A stretch of 64,000 nucleotides of DNA from JAWOLE01 sp963815655 (lineage in GTDB: Bacteria; Acidobacteriota; Thermoanaerobaculia; UBA5066; Gp7-AA6), in the NCBI GenBank assembly GCA_963815655.1, contig CAWFHK010000001.1, positions 2,728,001 to 2,792,000 of the forward strand. Reading direction: 5' to 3'. The notes under the pieces are model-generated. The model was given only the letters and a program-made list of their open reading frames with translations, did not search any database and was not told the DNA's origin. Positions 15,739 through 23,632 of the stretch are shown piece after piece. Both the position numbers and the translations under genes were made by a program. The stretch's first letter is position 1. Each line of letters starts with the position of its first letter.

Positions 15739-15766
15739 GGGCCGCTGAGGCGCGGGTCCATTCGGC
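15739..15766 (+). other. half attC site (3' arm only, degenerate)
   Basis: GCCGCTGAGGCGCGGG at 15741-15756 followed by ATTCGGC at 15760-15766 matches the right half of the array's attC sites (CCGCTGAGCCGC plus GTTCGGC) with a few changes. The left half is absent; the IS481 remnant abuts it. Probably the original end of cassette 13, broken by the insertion. Confidence 0.5.
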
Positions 15767-15797
15767 GGCCGAGAGAACTTTTCGCTAGACTTCGCCC

Positions 15798-16304
15798 ATG
15801 ACCGAAACGGGCGCCCTTCTACGACACTTCCTTGCCGCAATCGCCTATCGCACGCAGAAAGCCGTCCGGGACTGCAAGCCGCAGTTCGCGACGTTCAGGC
15901 CGGCGCCCGGTGTCCGAACTCCCCATGAGCTCGTCGCGCACATGAACAGCGTCATCGGCTACGCACGAACGTTCTTCATCGGGGGGACCTATCGTCCCGA
16001 GATCCTGCCCGCGTTCAGTGTCGAGGTCGAGCGGTTCCATGAGACCCTGGCCGAACTCGGAGATCTGATCGCGGCCGAACAGCGGTGGCAGGGCATCAGC
16101 CCCACCCAGCTTCTGCAAGGTCCCCTGTCCGATGCCATGACCCACGCAGGCCAGTTGGCTTTGCTCCGAAGGCTCTCGGGAGATCCCATTCCACCGGAGA
16201 ACTTTGTTTATGCCCAGGTCAGCTCGGACAACCTAGGCCCAAACCAACCGCCGCCCGCACAACCAGATGCCGAGTGGCCGGAAGCGCCCAATCCACCGGC
16301 ATAG
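15798..16304 (+). CDS. DinB-like four-helix-bundle protein (cassette 14)
   Basis: A 168-residue protein of predicted helices: TGALLRHFLAAIAYRTQKAV, TPHELVAHMNSVIGYARTFF, EVERFHETLAELGDLI and PLSDAMTHAGQLALLRRLSG. His residues in the second and fourth helices (VAHMN, MTHAGQ) are placed like DinB-family metal ligands. DinB-fold proteins include thiol-dependent enzymes and damage-induced proteins; no specific role can be assigned. The gene ends within a degenerate attC. Confidence 0.65.
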   Translation: MTETGALLRHFLAAIAYRTQKAVRDCKPQFATFRPAPGVRTPHELVAHMNSVIGYARTFFIGGTYRPEILPAFSVEVERFHETLAELGDLIAAEQRWQGISPTQLLQGPLSDAMTHAGQLALLRRLSGDPIPPENFVYAQVSSDNLGPNQPPPAQPDAEWPEAPNPPA

Positions 16305-16376
16305 ATGCGGCTGCCTGATCCCTCGTCGCGGCGGACTCGGCAATTGACCGCGCCGGTGAACCGCAAGCCCTTAGGC
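16286..16376 (+). other. degenerate attC site, right end of array
   Basis: GCCCAAT at 16286-16292 and CTTAGGC at 16370-16376 flank GCGGACTCGGC and GCCGGTGAACCGCAAGC, which keep the array's arm pattern with several mismatches. Probably an inactivated site. Confidence 0.45.
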
Positions 16377-16440
16377 GAGTCGGGGCGGTGATTTCCGACG
16401 AAGAGGCCCAGGACATGCTTTCAACCTTGAGGAGGCACGC

Positions 16441-16734
16441 ATGGCTACGTACGTGATTGCAGATATTGAAGTACTGGACAGCGCCGGGTACGAGGAATAC
16501 CGAAAGCAGGTACCGGCCACCATCGCGGCACACGGGGGCCGCTACCTGGCTCGCGGCGGAGCAACCGAGGTGCTCGAGGGCGATTGGTCACCCAAGCGCT
16601 GTGCCATTCTCGAGTTCCCGGACGTGGCTCACGTCAAAGCCTGGTGGTCTTCGCCCGAGTACGTGCGACTTCGGGCGATACGCGAGCGAACCACGAGATC
16701 GCATTTGATAGTCACTCAGGGTCTCCAGGCCTGA
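16441..16734 (+). CDS. DUF1330 protein
   Basis: A 97-residue protein with a good GAGGAGG ribosome site. It has the dimeric alpha/beta-barrel pattern of DUF1330: TYVIADIEVLDSAGYEEYRK, GGRYLARGG, VLEGDWSPKRCAILEFPD, AKAWW-like VKAWWSSPEY, and R-TRSHLIVTQG. Family members are small cytosolic proteins of unknown catalytic role. It lies just beyond the last attC-like sequence and may be a cassette gene that lost its site or the first chromosomal gene. Confidence 0.85.
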   Translation: MATYVIADIEVLDSAGYEEYRKQVPATIAAHGGRYLARGGATEVLEGDWSPKRCAILEFPDVAHVKAWWSSPEYVRLRAIRERTTRSHLIVTQGLQA

Positions 16735-16767
16735 CAAGCTCGGCGGCGCGCTCGAGAGAGTGTCGCT

Positions 16768-17085
16768 CTGTTCGGCACGGTTCTCGCCGGGGAAGGCACC
16801 GGACTGGCGATGACCGCGGCCTGTGTCCTCGCCGGCGAGCTTCATCGGGCCGGCGGCGATTTCGCGCGAGCCTTCGCGGCGTACGACGCGCGGCTGCGCT
16901 CGTTCGCGACCGCCAGGCAGAAGGCGGTTCTCCGGTTCCGCGGCTTCTTCGCGCCGGAGACCGCGCTCGCGCTCAAGGTGCGCAACGTCGCCGTCCACGC
17001 GCTCTCGATCCGGATCTTCGCGAAGCGGCTGCTGGCGCGTTCGCTGCACGACGATTTCGAGCTGCCGCGGTACCTGGCCGCGTGA
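16768..17085 (+). pseudogene. C-terminal fragment of an FAD-dependent monooxygenase
   Basis: From about 16768 the frame reads FGTVLAGEGTGLAMTAACVL, then AGELHRAGGDFARAFAAYDAR and RFRGFFAPETALALKVRN to the stop at 17085. This corresponds to the end of PHBH-type FAD monooxygenases (the S-AGQG-xLAM-GAYVLAGEL region and following helices). The FAD- and NADPH-binding parts are absent upstream, where the frame abruptly loses similarity. The fragment's first codons coincide with a GTTCGGC heptamer, possibly chance. Confidence 0.6.
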
Positions 17086-17345
17086 CCGAGCATCGGCCTG
17101 GACGCGGACTCCTGGACGAATCCTGGCCCGCTTCCCGCCTTTCATGAGAATCAGGTCAAGGCCCGGGTCGTCCGGCGGGCGCGGGGATATGGGAGGTCGA
17201 GCGACCGGTTCCCGTCGGCGCGGGCAGGTGGCGGATTGGCTGGACGTGGAATCATCACATTTGATGCGGGGCCGTCCCGGGACGGGCGTCATCCGGAGTT
17301 CCGGCACCGGATGGCGGGACGGTCGAGAGAGAGAGGAGAAACGAC
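17086..17345. other. 260-base gap without a recognised feature
   Basis: No gene on either strand resembles a protein. A GAGAGGAG ribosome site for the next gene lies at its right edge. Confidence 0.5.
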
Positions 17346-18182
17346 ATGACGGTCATGCGAACGCGGCGCAGACGGGCGCTCCTCCTGACGGCCCTCGCCG
17401 CCTGTTTGCCGGCCGGAGCGGGAGCGCAGGTCGAATTCACTCACATGGAAGCCTCCGGCCGGGACATCCGAAAGACCGTCATCGCGGACGGCATCTCTCA
17501 ATTCATGACGATGCGAGACAGCTACGTCCGGCAGCTCAACTCGATCGTCATCGTCAACGACAAGGACGTCCTGGTCTTCGACTCGAACACCCGGCCATCC
17601 AGCGCGCGGCTGATCCTGGCGGAAATCCGCAAGATGACCGACAAACCCGTGCGGTATGTCGTCAACTCCCACGGCCACCCGGACCACTGGTCGGGCAATG
17701 ACGTCTACGCGGACGCCTTCCCCGGCCTCGAGATCATCGCGACGGAGCAGACCGACCAGCTCATGCGGAAGATGGCCGACGTCTGGCCCGTGAGGTTCGC
17801 CGACGAGCTCAAGGCCAGGCAAGACGCGTTCGCGAAAGAGGTCGCCACCGGCAAGGAGGAGGACGGAACCGTCCTGACGCCGGAACAGCGGCGTCAGGAC
17901 CAGTCGGACCTTCTCGACTACGCGACCTTCGTGGCCGAGTCGAAGAAGCTCCGGAGGGTCTTTCCGACAGTGACTTTCACCGACAAACTCACCCTGCTTC
18001 ACGGAGGCCGGAAGTTTCGCTTCATGAGCGTCACGGGCGATGCCGAAGGCACCACGGTTCTCTACCTTCCAACGGAGAAGGTGCTCATCACGGGGGACGC
18101 GGTGTCGTACCCGATACCGTATGTGAGCCGGAAACCGAGCCGACAGGCGGAGGATCTCCGCATCCTGTCCGAGCTCGATGCC
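17346..18182 (+). pseudogene. exported metallo-beta-lactamase fold hydrolase, 3' end lost
   Basis: Residues 1-279 of the open frame form an exported MBL protein: signal peptide (LLLTALAACLPAGAGAQ), then NSHGHPDHWSGND as the HxHxDH-type metal motif near residue 107, a long helical insert (QLMRKMADVWPVRFADELKAR) and LPTEKVLITGDAVSY. The C-terminal part, where the last metal ligands should be, is missing. At ~18182 the frame runs into the inverted 5' end of an ADOP permease gene and continues as meaningless low-complexity sequence to 18467. The truncation removes the final metal site, so it is probably inactive. Confidence 0.75.
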
Positions 18183-18320
18183 AACGGCGTTGACCACGCT
18201 GAACATGGCGGTGTTGCCGCCGATGCCGAGCGCGATCGTCGCGAGCGCGACGGCGGTGAAACCGGGACTCCTCCAGAGCATCCGCGCCGCGATGCGCGTA
18301 TCCCGGATCAGGTCCCTCAT
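18183..18320 (-). pseudogene. 5' fragment of an ADOP/MacB-like permease gene
   Basis: Minus-strand ATG at 18320, with GGAGG ahead of it, encodes RDLIRDTRIAARMLWRSPGF, then TAVALATIALGIGGNTAMFS and VVNAV. This is the signature N-terminus of acidobacterial ADOP permeases (compare NPGFAAAAVTALALGIGATA at 27732). Homology stops at ~18183, where it meets the truncated MBL gene in opposite orientation. A promoterless stub left by a rearrangement. Confidence 0.8.
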
Positions 18321-18527
18321 GCCGCCTCCGTCTTCGCGCGAGGGTCGGTCGAGGCGACGCCCCGGTCTCTCATGGACGAATCCTACCCGCCCCCATTGAC
18401 AACCGGGTCAAGACTCGGATCGCCCGACGGCCGGGGGCCACGAGTCGAGCGACACGGCCGACCTTGATATCGTCACAAGTTGCGCAGCCGAGCGGAAGAC
18501 CGGGCGGCCGAATTGTCCCGACATCCC

Positions 18528-19670
18528 ATGATTTCCAGACCTCAAGCCCTCGCGATCGCTATCGCCGTCTTGCTCGTCGGCGGATGCGCGGGCATGCTCT
18601 CGAAGAAGGCCGGCTCGGGCGGGCGGGGTGAGGACGAGGCGGTCGCGACCCGCCTGGCCGCGCGCTTCGATGAGCTCCGACGGGCCGAGCGCATCCCCGG
18701 GCTCGCGGTGGTCGTTCTCCGGGACACGACGGTCGTCCTCGCGCGGGGCTTCGGTTTCGCCGACGTCGAGCGACGGACTCCCGTGACGCCCGAGACGCCG
18801 TTCAATATCGCGTCGGTGAGCAAGCCCATCTCGGCGGTGGTGGCGCTGCGGCTCGCGCAGGACGGAGTCCTGGACCTGGACCGCGCGATGCGGAGTTACA
18901 AGGGCTTTGCCGAGTTTTGCGAGGCGGCGCGCGCGGAGGGGGGCGTCTTCTTCTCCGACTTCGCCTGCGAAAGCGACCGGCTCACGCTGCGCCATGTCCT
19001 CTCGATGACGGCGAACGGCGAGCCCGGGAGCCGGTTCTGGTACAACCCGCCCTCCTACTCGTGGGCGTCGCGCCCGATGGCCGAGGTGGCCGGGCGCCCG
19101 TTCTCGGACCTCGTGGAGGCTTACGTTTTCCGCCCGGCCGGCACGCTTCACGCGGCCAGGATCCACCGGCGGCTGCCGCTCCGCGCCGATCTCGCCGCGC
19201 TCCTCGCGGAGCCTTACCACACCGATTCCGGCGGCGCGATCGTCCGATCGGAACCTCCGCCGCCGCAAGGAGACGGCGCGGCAGGCGGCGTCATCGCGAG
19301 CGCGATGGACCTGGCGCGCATCGACATCGCTCTCTCCGACGGGCGGCTGCTTTCCGCCGACTGGCGCGCGAAGCTCTGGACTCCGACGGTCACGCCCGCC
19401 GGCACGGTACTGCCCTACGGGCTCGGATGGTTTCTCGCCGAATTCGAGGGGCGGCGCCTGGCGTGGCACACGGGGCTCTGGGAGGGACAGTATTCGGCTC
19501 TCTACCTGAAAGTCCTCAACGAAAAGTCCGCCGAGCGGCTCACTCTCATCCTCCTGGCCAACAGCGATGGCCTTCAGTGGAAGACCCGGCTCGACGAGGC
19601 GGCGATCGAGCGCTCCCCCTTCGCCGCCGCGTTCCTGGCCGCATTCCCGGACCGCCATTCCCACCGATGA
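18528..19670 (+). CDS. serine hydrolase of the class C beta-lactamase family, lipoprotein
   Basis: A 380-residue protein; ATG 18528 is chosen because it gives a clean lipoprotein signal ending LVGGC. Catalytic S96-V-S-K99 (in IASVSKPIS) is the SxxK motif. The second motif is near SYS in YNPPSYSWASR (the Y-x-N/S position), and HTGLWEGQYS near the C-terminus is the HxG motif in place of KTG. Other landmarks: ERIPGLAVVVLRD, FADVERRTPVTPETPF and LRHVLSMTAN. These enzymes hydrolyse peptides, esters or beta-lactams. The anchor suggests a periplasmic site. Confidence 0.85.
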   Translation: MISRPQALAIAIAVLLVGGCAGMLSKKAGSGGRGEDEAVATRLAARFDELRRAERIPGLAVVVLRDTTVVLARGFGFADVERRTPVTPETPFNIASVSKPISAVVALRLAQDGVLDLDRAMRSYKGFAEFCEAARAEGGVFFSDFACESDRLTLRHVLSMTANGEPGSRFWYNPPSYSWASRPMAEVAGRPFSDLVEAYVFRPAGTLHAARIHRRLPLRADLAALLAEPYHTDSGGAIVRSEPPPPQGDGAAGGVIASAMDLARIDIALSDGRLLSADWRAKLWTPTVTPAGTVLPYGLGWFLAEFEGRRLAWHTGLWEGQYSALYLKVLNEKSAERLTLILLANSDGLQWKTRLDEAAIERSPFAAAFLAAFPDRHSHR

Positions 19671-19699
19671 GGAAGGCCGGTCGAAGTACCGGAGACAAA

Positions 19700-19882
19700 A
19701 CGGCTGGCCGGTCGGCTTCAGCATCGGCGTGGCGGTGTTCCTTTCTCCCCCGGCCAATTCCGAGATTGTTCATCCGCCGCGCCGACGATTTGATGTACAA
19801 GGTCAAGGGCGCGGGCGGGAACGCCCTTCTCTTCGAGGAGTATTCCGCCGAGCTCGCGCCCCATTTGCAAAAGGGGGACTAG
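19700..19882 (+). pseudogene. degraded GGDEF-domain C-terminus
   Basis: One frame gives VGFSIGVAVF (the strand after the GGDEF loop); a second frame picks up with FIRRADDLMYKVKGAGGNAL, the A-D-x-hMYxxK-xG-N motif that ends GGDEF domains, closing at TAG 19882. The two halves are joined through a frameshift and no catalytic GGDEF motif precedes them. A diguanylate cyclase relic. Confidence 0.7.
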
Positions 19883-19885
19883 AGG

Positions 19886-20470
19886 ATGCTCAAACGACGG
19901 CTCGAGGCGTTCGCCCTCGCGGTGGCGGCCATGTCGGTGTCGATGATCTCCCTCGGACAGGGGCGCCAGGACCCGGCGGCCCTCATCGCGGCGGAGCGCG
20001 AGGCCCTGGTCCGGTTCGCGTTCATGGATGGAGTCTGGAGGGGCCCCGCGTGGACCATCCTCGAGTCGGGCGAAAAGCACAACGTCACGCAGACGGAGCG
20101 GATCGGCCCCTTTCTCGACGGCTCGGTGAAGGTCATCGAGGGTCGGAGCTACGCCGCGGACGGCAAGGTTGGATTCAACGCGTTGGGCATCATCTCGTAC
20201 AGCCCCGAGAAAAAGGGCTACGTGCTGCACTCCTACGCGATGGGGCGGGCCGGCGATTTCGTGCTGACGCCCGCGGCCGACGGCTACGTGTGGGAGATCC
20301 CCGCCGGACCCGTGACGATCCGCTACACGGCGGTCATCAAGGACGGTGCCTGGCGGGAGGTGGGCGACCGGATCGCGCCCGGCAAGGACCCGGTCCGCTT
20401 CTTCGAGATGAACCTGAAGCGCGTCGGCGACACCGACTGGCCGGCCGCCGGCACGATCAGTCCCCGGTAG
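19886..20470 (+). CDS. exported DUF1579-like protein
   Basis: A 194-residue protein with a signal peptide (LEAFALAVAAMSVSMISLGQ). The mature part: FMDGVWRGPAWTILESGEKH, TERIGPFLDGSVKVIEGR, ALGIISYSPEKKGYVLHSYA and VREIPAGP-like WEIPAGPVTIRYT. This is the G-W-G, E-xxx-FLDG, SYD/P-xxxxY pattern of small beta-barrel DUF1579-like proteins. Role unknown. It starts four bases after the GGDEF relic ends. Confidence 0.7.
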   Translation: MLKRRLEAFALAVAAMSVSMISLGQGRQDPAALIAAEREALVRFAFMDGVWRGPAWTILESGEKHNVTQTERIGPFLDGSVKVIEGRSYAADGKVGFNALGIISYSPEKKGYVLHSYAMGRAGDFVLTPAADGYVWEIPAGPVTIRYTAVIKDGAWREVGDRIAPGKDPVRFFEMNLKRVGDTDWPAAGTISPR

Positions 20471-20539
20471 GAGGAGGCCGGGACCCGGCCGCCCGAGGAG
20501 TAAGCTCTTCGCCGGCGGTCTTCTTCCGGAGGATGGGCC

Positions 20540-20899
20540 TTGAAACGATCTGCTCTCCCCTCCATCCTGTGCGCCGCTCTCCTCCTGGCGGGCGGCTGCG
20601 GGCAGCGCTCTCCGACGGAGCCCGAAGCATTCCCCCTCTGGCTTCAGGCTTTGATCGCGCAGATTCAGAGCGAGCCCACGACGTCTCCTCCCTCGGCGAT
20701 CTACAGCTACAGTTATCGCGGCGGGACGGTCTATTTCCGGCCGAGCCGCTGCTGCGACATCCGGAGCGTCGTCTACGACGGGAACGGGGCCGTTCTCTGC
20801 GAGCCGGACGGCGGGATCGGCGGCGGCGACGGCAGGTGCCCCGACTTCATGCAGACCCGCTCCGACGAGCGGTTGATCTGGCGGGACCCGAGGAGCTGA
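20540..20899 (+). CDS. DUF6970-like lipoprotein
   Basis: A 119-residue protein with a lipobox LAGGC. The mature sequence FPLWLQALIAQIQSEP, then SAIYSYSYRGGTVYF, RCCDIRSVVYD and LCEPDGGIGGGDGRCPDF matches a small family I know as DUF6970. It has two adjacent Cys plus two further Cys, probably disulfide-bonded. Function unknown. It is followed by another exported protein on the same strand. Confidence 0.75.
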   Translation: MKRSALPSILCAALLLAGGCGQRSPTEPEAFPLWLQALIAQIQSEPTTSPPSAIYSYSYRGGTVYFRPSRCCDIRSVVYDGNGAVLCEPDGGIGGGDGRCPDFMQTRSDERLIWRDPRS

Positions 20900-20930
20900 C
20901 GCCGAGGCGCCGCGAGGCGAGGAGGAAACG

Positions 20931-21347
20931 ATGAGAACCCGGCTCTGTGTCGTGATGGGAATCTGCGCGGCCGTCGTCTTCCTGGGCGCGCGCTCCGCTG
21001 CGGGCGCCGACGCGAAGACGCCCACTCAGGCGTATCTGGATTACCACGACGCCGTCGTCAAGGCGAAGGCGCTGCCGGAGGTGCTGCCGCATCTCTCGCG
21101 GGCGTACCGCGGGATGCTGGAGTCGCAGCCGAAGAAGGACCAGCCCGTCTGGCTCGGCCGGCTCAAGGAGAGCGCGAACGTGAAGAACCTGAAGATCACG
21201 AAGGAGACGGTCGACGGCGACAAGTGCACGCTCGAGGGGACGGCCACCAGCGCGCGGGGCAACGCGCTCAGGGGAAAGGTCAGCCTGGTCAGGGAAGGGG
21301 GCGCCTGGAAGCTGGACGAGGAGGGCTGGGCCACCTCGGGGGACTGA
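20931..21347 (+). CDS. small exported protein, paralogue of the 3788-4213 protein
   Basis: A 138-residue protein with a signal peptide (VVMGICAAVVFLGARSAAGA). TPTQAYLDYHDAVVKAKALP is followed by a helical region and then beta strands NLKITKETVDGDKCTLEGTA and GAWKLDEEGW. Layout and length match the protein at 3788-4213. GAGGAGG precedes the ATG. Function unknown; DUF4878-like is the closest description. Confidence 0.65.
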   Translation: MRTRLCVVMGICAAVVFLGARSAAGADAKTPTQAYLDYHDAVVKAKALPEVLPHLSRAYRGMLESQPKKDQPVWLGRLKESANVKNLKITKETVDGDKCTLEGTATSARGNALRGKVSLVREGGAWKLDEEGWATSGD

Positions 21348-21348
21348 T

Positions 21349-22320
21349 TCAGCGCAGCAGCGCTTCGATCTCCCGGGAGAGACGCTCCTCCGTCATTCTC
21401 GTGGGCGAGTAGCGAACGACGATCCCCTTCCGGTCGACCAACGCGAAGGTCGGCGTCGCGGAGACGCCGTAGCGCAGCATCGCCTCGTCGCTGATCGGGG
21501 CCGAGACGGAGTCGGGGAGAGCGTAGATCTCCTTCCAGGCTTTTTCGATCTTCTGTTTCTCCTCGCCGCGGTCGGCAGAATAGAACCGGGTCGGAGCGAC
21601 GAACGCGACGCCTCTCGGGGCGTATTTCTCGACGGTCCTGCGAAACGCCGCCGCCTGCATCTTGCAGTCGCCGCACGATTCCCACCAGAAGAAGAGGACG
21701 ACCGGCTTCCCGCGCAGGGACTCGATGGAGGGGAACTCGGCGCCGACGTGGTCCTCCGCCCGGAAGGCGGGGGCCGGCTTCCCCTCGAGCTCGATCATGT
21801 TCCGGCGCTTCCAGATCCGCGCGCGCAGGTTGTAGGGGGCCTTCTCCTGCTCCTTCGAGCTCGCCTCCAGGTAACGGATCGCTTCCGCCATCTTGCCGGC
21901 CGCTACGAGCGCCTGCGCCCGGATCTCGATGGCGGTGCCGAGCGCGTAGACCGCCTCCCGGTTGGAGTCGTAGTCGGCCGGGGTCTTCAGCCTCGACTCG
22001 GCCATCTCGCGGGCCGAAGCCGCGTAGCGCGAGGCCGCCTTCCAATCCCCCATCAGCGCGGCGCCGCGCGCGACCCAGGCGAGGCCGAGCAGGTAATCGC
22101 CGTTCTCCCCCTTCTCCGCGCGGTGGTATTCCAGGATTGATTCCGCGCTCGGCAGGTCTCCGGCGGAGATCTTCAGCCGGATCATCCGGACGTCGACGTC
22201 CGTCGGCGGCGGGGTCGGATGCGTTTCGGCCGGAGATTGCTGTGGCGGTGGTTGCTGGGCCGGGACCGCCGCCGCGAGGCACCAGACGCAAACCAGGGGC
22301 AGGAGTTTCCGGACGCGCAT
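21349..22320 (-). CDS. exported TPR/thioredoxin-like (TlpA-type) protein
   Basis: A 323-residue protein; ATG 22320 follows AAGGAGG and yields a signal peptide (LLPLVCVWCLAAAVPAQ). Residues ~50-170 are helical repeats (AESILEYHRAEKGENGDYLL, AASRYAASAREMAE, YALGTAIEIRAQALVAAGK). The C-terminal half is a TlpA-like thioredoxin fold: GKPAPAFRAED, LRGKPVVLFFWWESCGDCKM with redox pair C216-G-D-C219, a late YGVSATPTFALVDRKG with the cis-Pro, and a terminal helix. It is likely to reduce or oxidise periplasmic thiols. It is convergent with the 20931 gene, with a single base between them. Confidence 0.85.
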   Translation of the reverse strand: MRVRKLLPLVCVWCLAAAVPAQQPPPQQSPAETHPTPPPTDVDVRMIRLKISAGDLPSAESILEYHRAEKGENGDYLLGLAWVARGAALMGDWKAASRYAASAREMAESRLKTPADYDSNREAVYALGTAIEIRAQALVAAGKMAEAIRYLEASSKEQEKAPYNLRARIWKRRNMIELEGKPAPAFRAEDHVGAEFPSIESLRGKPVVLFFWWESCGDCKMQAAAFRRTVEKYAPRGVAFVAPTRFYSADRGEEKQKIEKAWKEIYALPDSVSAPISDEAMLRYGVSATPTFALVDRKGIVVRYSPTRMTEERLSREIEALLR

Positions 22321-22410
22321 CGAGCCTCCTTGCCGGATCGGAGAACGCAACCTCCCGGCGCCGAGGGACATTCCCCCCGCACGCCGTCGTCCTGTGCGAA
22401 ACTGCCCGCC

Positions 22411-23070
22411 ATGACTCCACTCGATCCCGCGGGCCTCGTTTCCGGCCAGGATCGCCGTGCGAGCTCGAACCGGTTGGTCCGGTGGGGGGCCATCGCGGGT
22501 CTCGCGACGTGCATCGTGTATCCGCTCGTCGCGTTCAGCCCGCTCCCCGGGGACTCCCGGGTCGTCCTCGCCGCGACGATGGGTCCGTTGCTCGGAATCG
22601 CGAGCTGGGGACTGCGGCAGTTTCTGATTCTCGACCGGCCCTCCGCAGCGGCGGACCTCGGCGCGGTCAGCAACGCGCTCGCCGGCGCGCTCGTGACGGC
22701 GATGTTCCTCGTTCAGGCGGCGACCGGCATGCGAATCCACGGCAAACCCGGCCCGGAGGCGCAAGCGGTGTGGTTGGGACTCGACGTGGCCTGGGACGTC
22801 TATCTCGGCTGCGGGACCCTGCTCCTGGCTTCGAGCATGCTCCGTCATCCCAGGCTGGGTCGCGCTGTCGGAACGGCCGGCGTGCTCATCGCCCTGGGAC
22901 TCCTCGTCCTCAACCTGGCCACCTTCCCGGTGCCTCCCGGCAACGCCGGCCTCATCGATCTCGGACCGGTGATCGGTCTCTGGTACCTCGTCGTCACGGT
23001 CATGGTGCTCCGGTCCCTGCCATGGGCGCGCCGGCGCGCGGAAGTTCTGTGGCCGCGCGCCGACCTCTGA
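22411..23070 (+). CDS. multi-pass membrane protein of unknown function
   Basis: A 219-residue protein starting at ATG 22411; the longer frame upstream overlaps the divergent thioredoxin-like gene. About six hydrophobic segments are visible (WGAIAGLATCIVYPLVAF, VVLAATMGPLLGIASWGL, ALVTAMFLVQAA, VYLGCGTLLLASSML, TAGVLIALGLLVLNLATF, LWYLVVTVMVL). DUF4386-like integral membrane proteins have a similar layout, but I cannot assign it firmly. Divergent from the thioredoxin gene, sharing a ~90-base promoter region. Confidence 0.7.
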   Translation: MTPLDPAGLVSGQDRRASSNRLVRWGAIAGLATCIVYPLVAFSPLPGDSRVVLAATMGPLLGIASWGLRQFLILDRPSAAADLGAVSNALAGALVTAMFLVQAATGMRIHGKPGPEAQAVWLGLDVAWDVYLGCGTLLLASSMLRHPRLGRAVGTAGVLIALGLLVLNLATFPVPPGNAGLIDLGPVIGLWYLVVTVMVLRSLPWARRRAEVLWPRADL

Positions 23071-23253
23071 CGCCCGGGAGACTCACGGGCAAGCGACTCC
23101 GCAAGCAGGAACCGCTGAGTGAAATCCGGCGCCAAACTCCTGGACCGGTCCATCCTGGACGCTGAGCGACTATCTCCGCGTGAGCACGGCGGCCCAAGAC
23201 CTGTGGGCCCGGATCCGAATGCAGGAGAGGATCCTTCCTCGGAGGCGTTGACG

Positions 23254-23367
23254 GTGGAGAGATCAACTTCAACGGACCGGCTGGTCCTCGTGACCGGCGC
23301 GACCGGGTACGTGGGCGGGCGTTTGTGCCGCCGCCTCATCGCCGGTGTTCGGGCGAGGAGACCGTGA
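23254..23367 (+). pseudogene. N-terminal fragment of an NAD(P)-dependent epimerase/SDR gene
   Basis: GTG at 23254 behind GGAGG encodes STSTDRLVLVTGATGYVGGR, then LCRRLIAG, the Rossmann GxTGxxG start of an extended SDR enzyme, but the frame stops after 37 codons at TGA 23367. The remaining ~250 residues of such an enzyme are absent. Confidence 0.7.
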
Positions 23368-23585
23368 GGGCGGGACAGTTCCGATTCTCGTACTTCACTC
23401 CCGAATACGAGGCGACGCTCGCCTTCTATCGGGACGGCCTCGGGTTTTCGATTCTCGAATCCTGGGACCGGGGTCTCGACGACCGGGGAACTCTCTTTGG
23501 CGCCGCTTCGGGAGTCATCGAGGTGCTGGAACCAAACGGCCTCGTCCTGCACCTGTTCAGCGAGATCGCCGGCAACGGCGGGTGA
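23364..23585 (+). pseudogene. truncated VOC/glyoxalase-fold protein
   Basis: GTG at 23364 overlaps the SDR fragment's stop. The frame gives FRFSYFTPEYEATLAFYRDG, then LGFSILESWDRGLDDRGTLF and SGVIEVLEPNGLVLHLF, which are the first strand-helix-strand unit of a VOC domain, ending after 73 codons. VOC proteins normally need ~115 or more residues for a full domain, so this is probably a fragment, although a half-domain dimer is conceivable. Confidence 0.55.
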
Positions 23586-23632
23586 TCCCGCGGCGCGCGG
23601 CCGGCGGATTATCATGACGGGAGGAGACTCCG

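Larger units (their letters stand above)
7258..16376 (+). mobile_element. integron gene-cassette array without integrase (CALIN-like)
   Basis: About fourteen consecutive units, each a short + strand gene or gene pair followed by a 61-76-base imperfect palindrome with attC architecture. Outer boxes are GCCGAAC, GCCCAAC or GTCTAAC paired with GTTCGGC, GTTGGGC, GTTAGAC or GTTAGGC. Inner boxes GCGGCT(T/G)CAGCGG and CCGCTGAGCCGC pair perfectly except for one extra base in the left arm, the extrahelical base that integrases use for strand choice. Sites are highly similar to each other, as in sedentary chromosomal integrons. The left junction is GTTCGGCGAC at 7258, identical to the 3' end of the attC sites but lacking the rest of a palindrome. 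No intI gene is present within the 7 kb to the left. Confidence 0.88.

Noticed and set aside
7258..16376. CRISPR array or REP elements as explanation for the regular repeats
   Set aside because: Spacers are gene-sized and variable, repeats are 61-76-base palindromes with conserved outer boxes and a single bulge, and genes are all on one strand; attC sites fit much better.
16768..16774. GTTCGGC heptamer as a further cassette junction
   Set aside because: No attC arms precede it and it falls in codons of the FAD monooxygenase fragment; probably chance.
23364..23585. In-frame TGA readthrough (second selenoprotein candidate) at the VOC fragment
   Set aside because: The sequence after the TGA does not continue the VOC fold and no SECIS-like hairpin follows.
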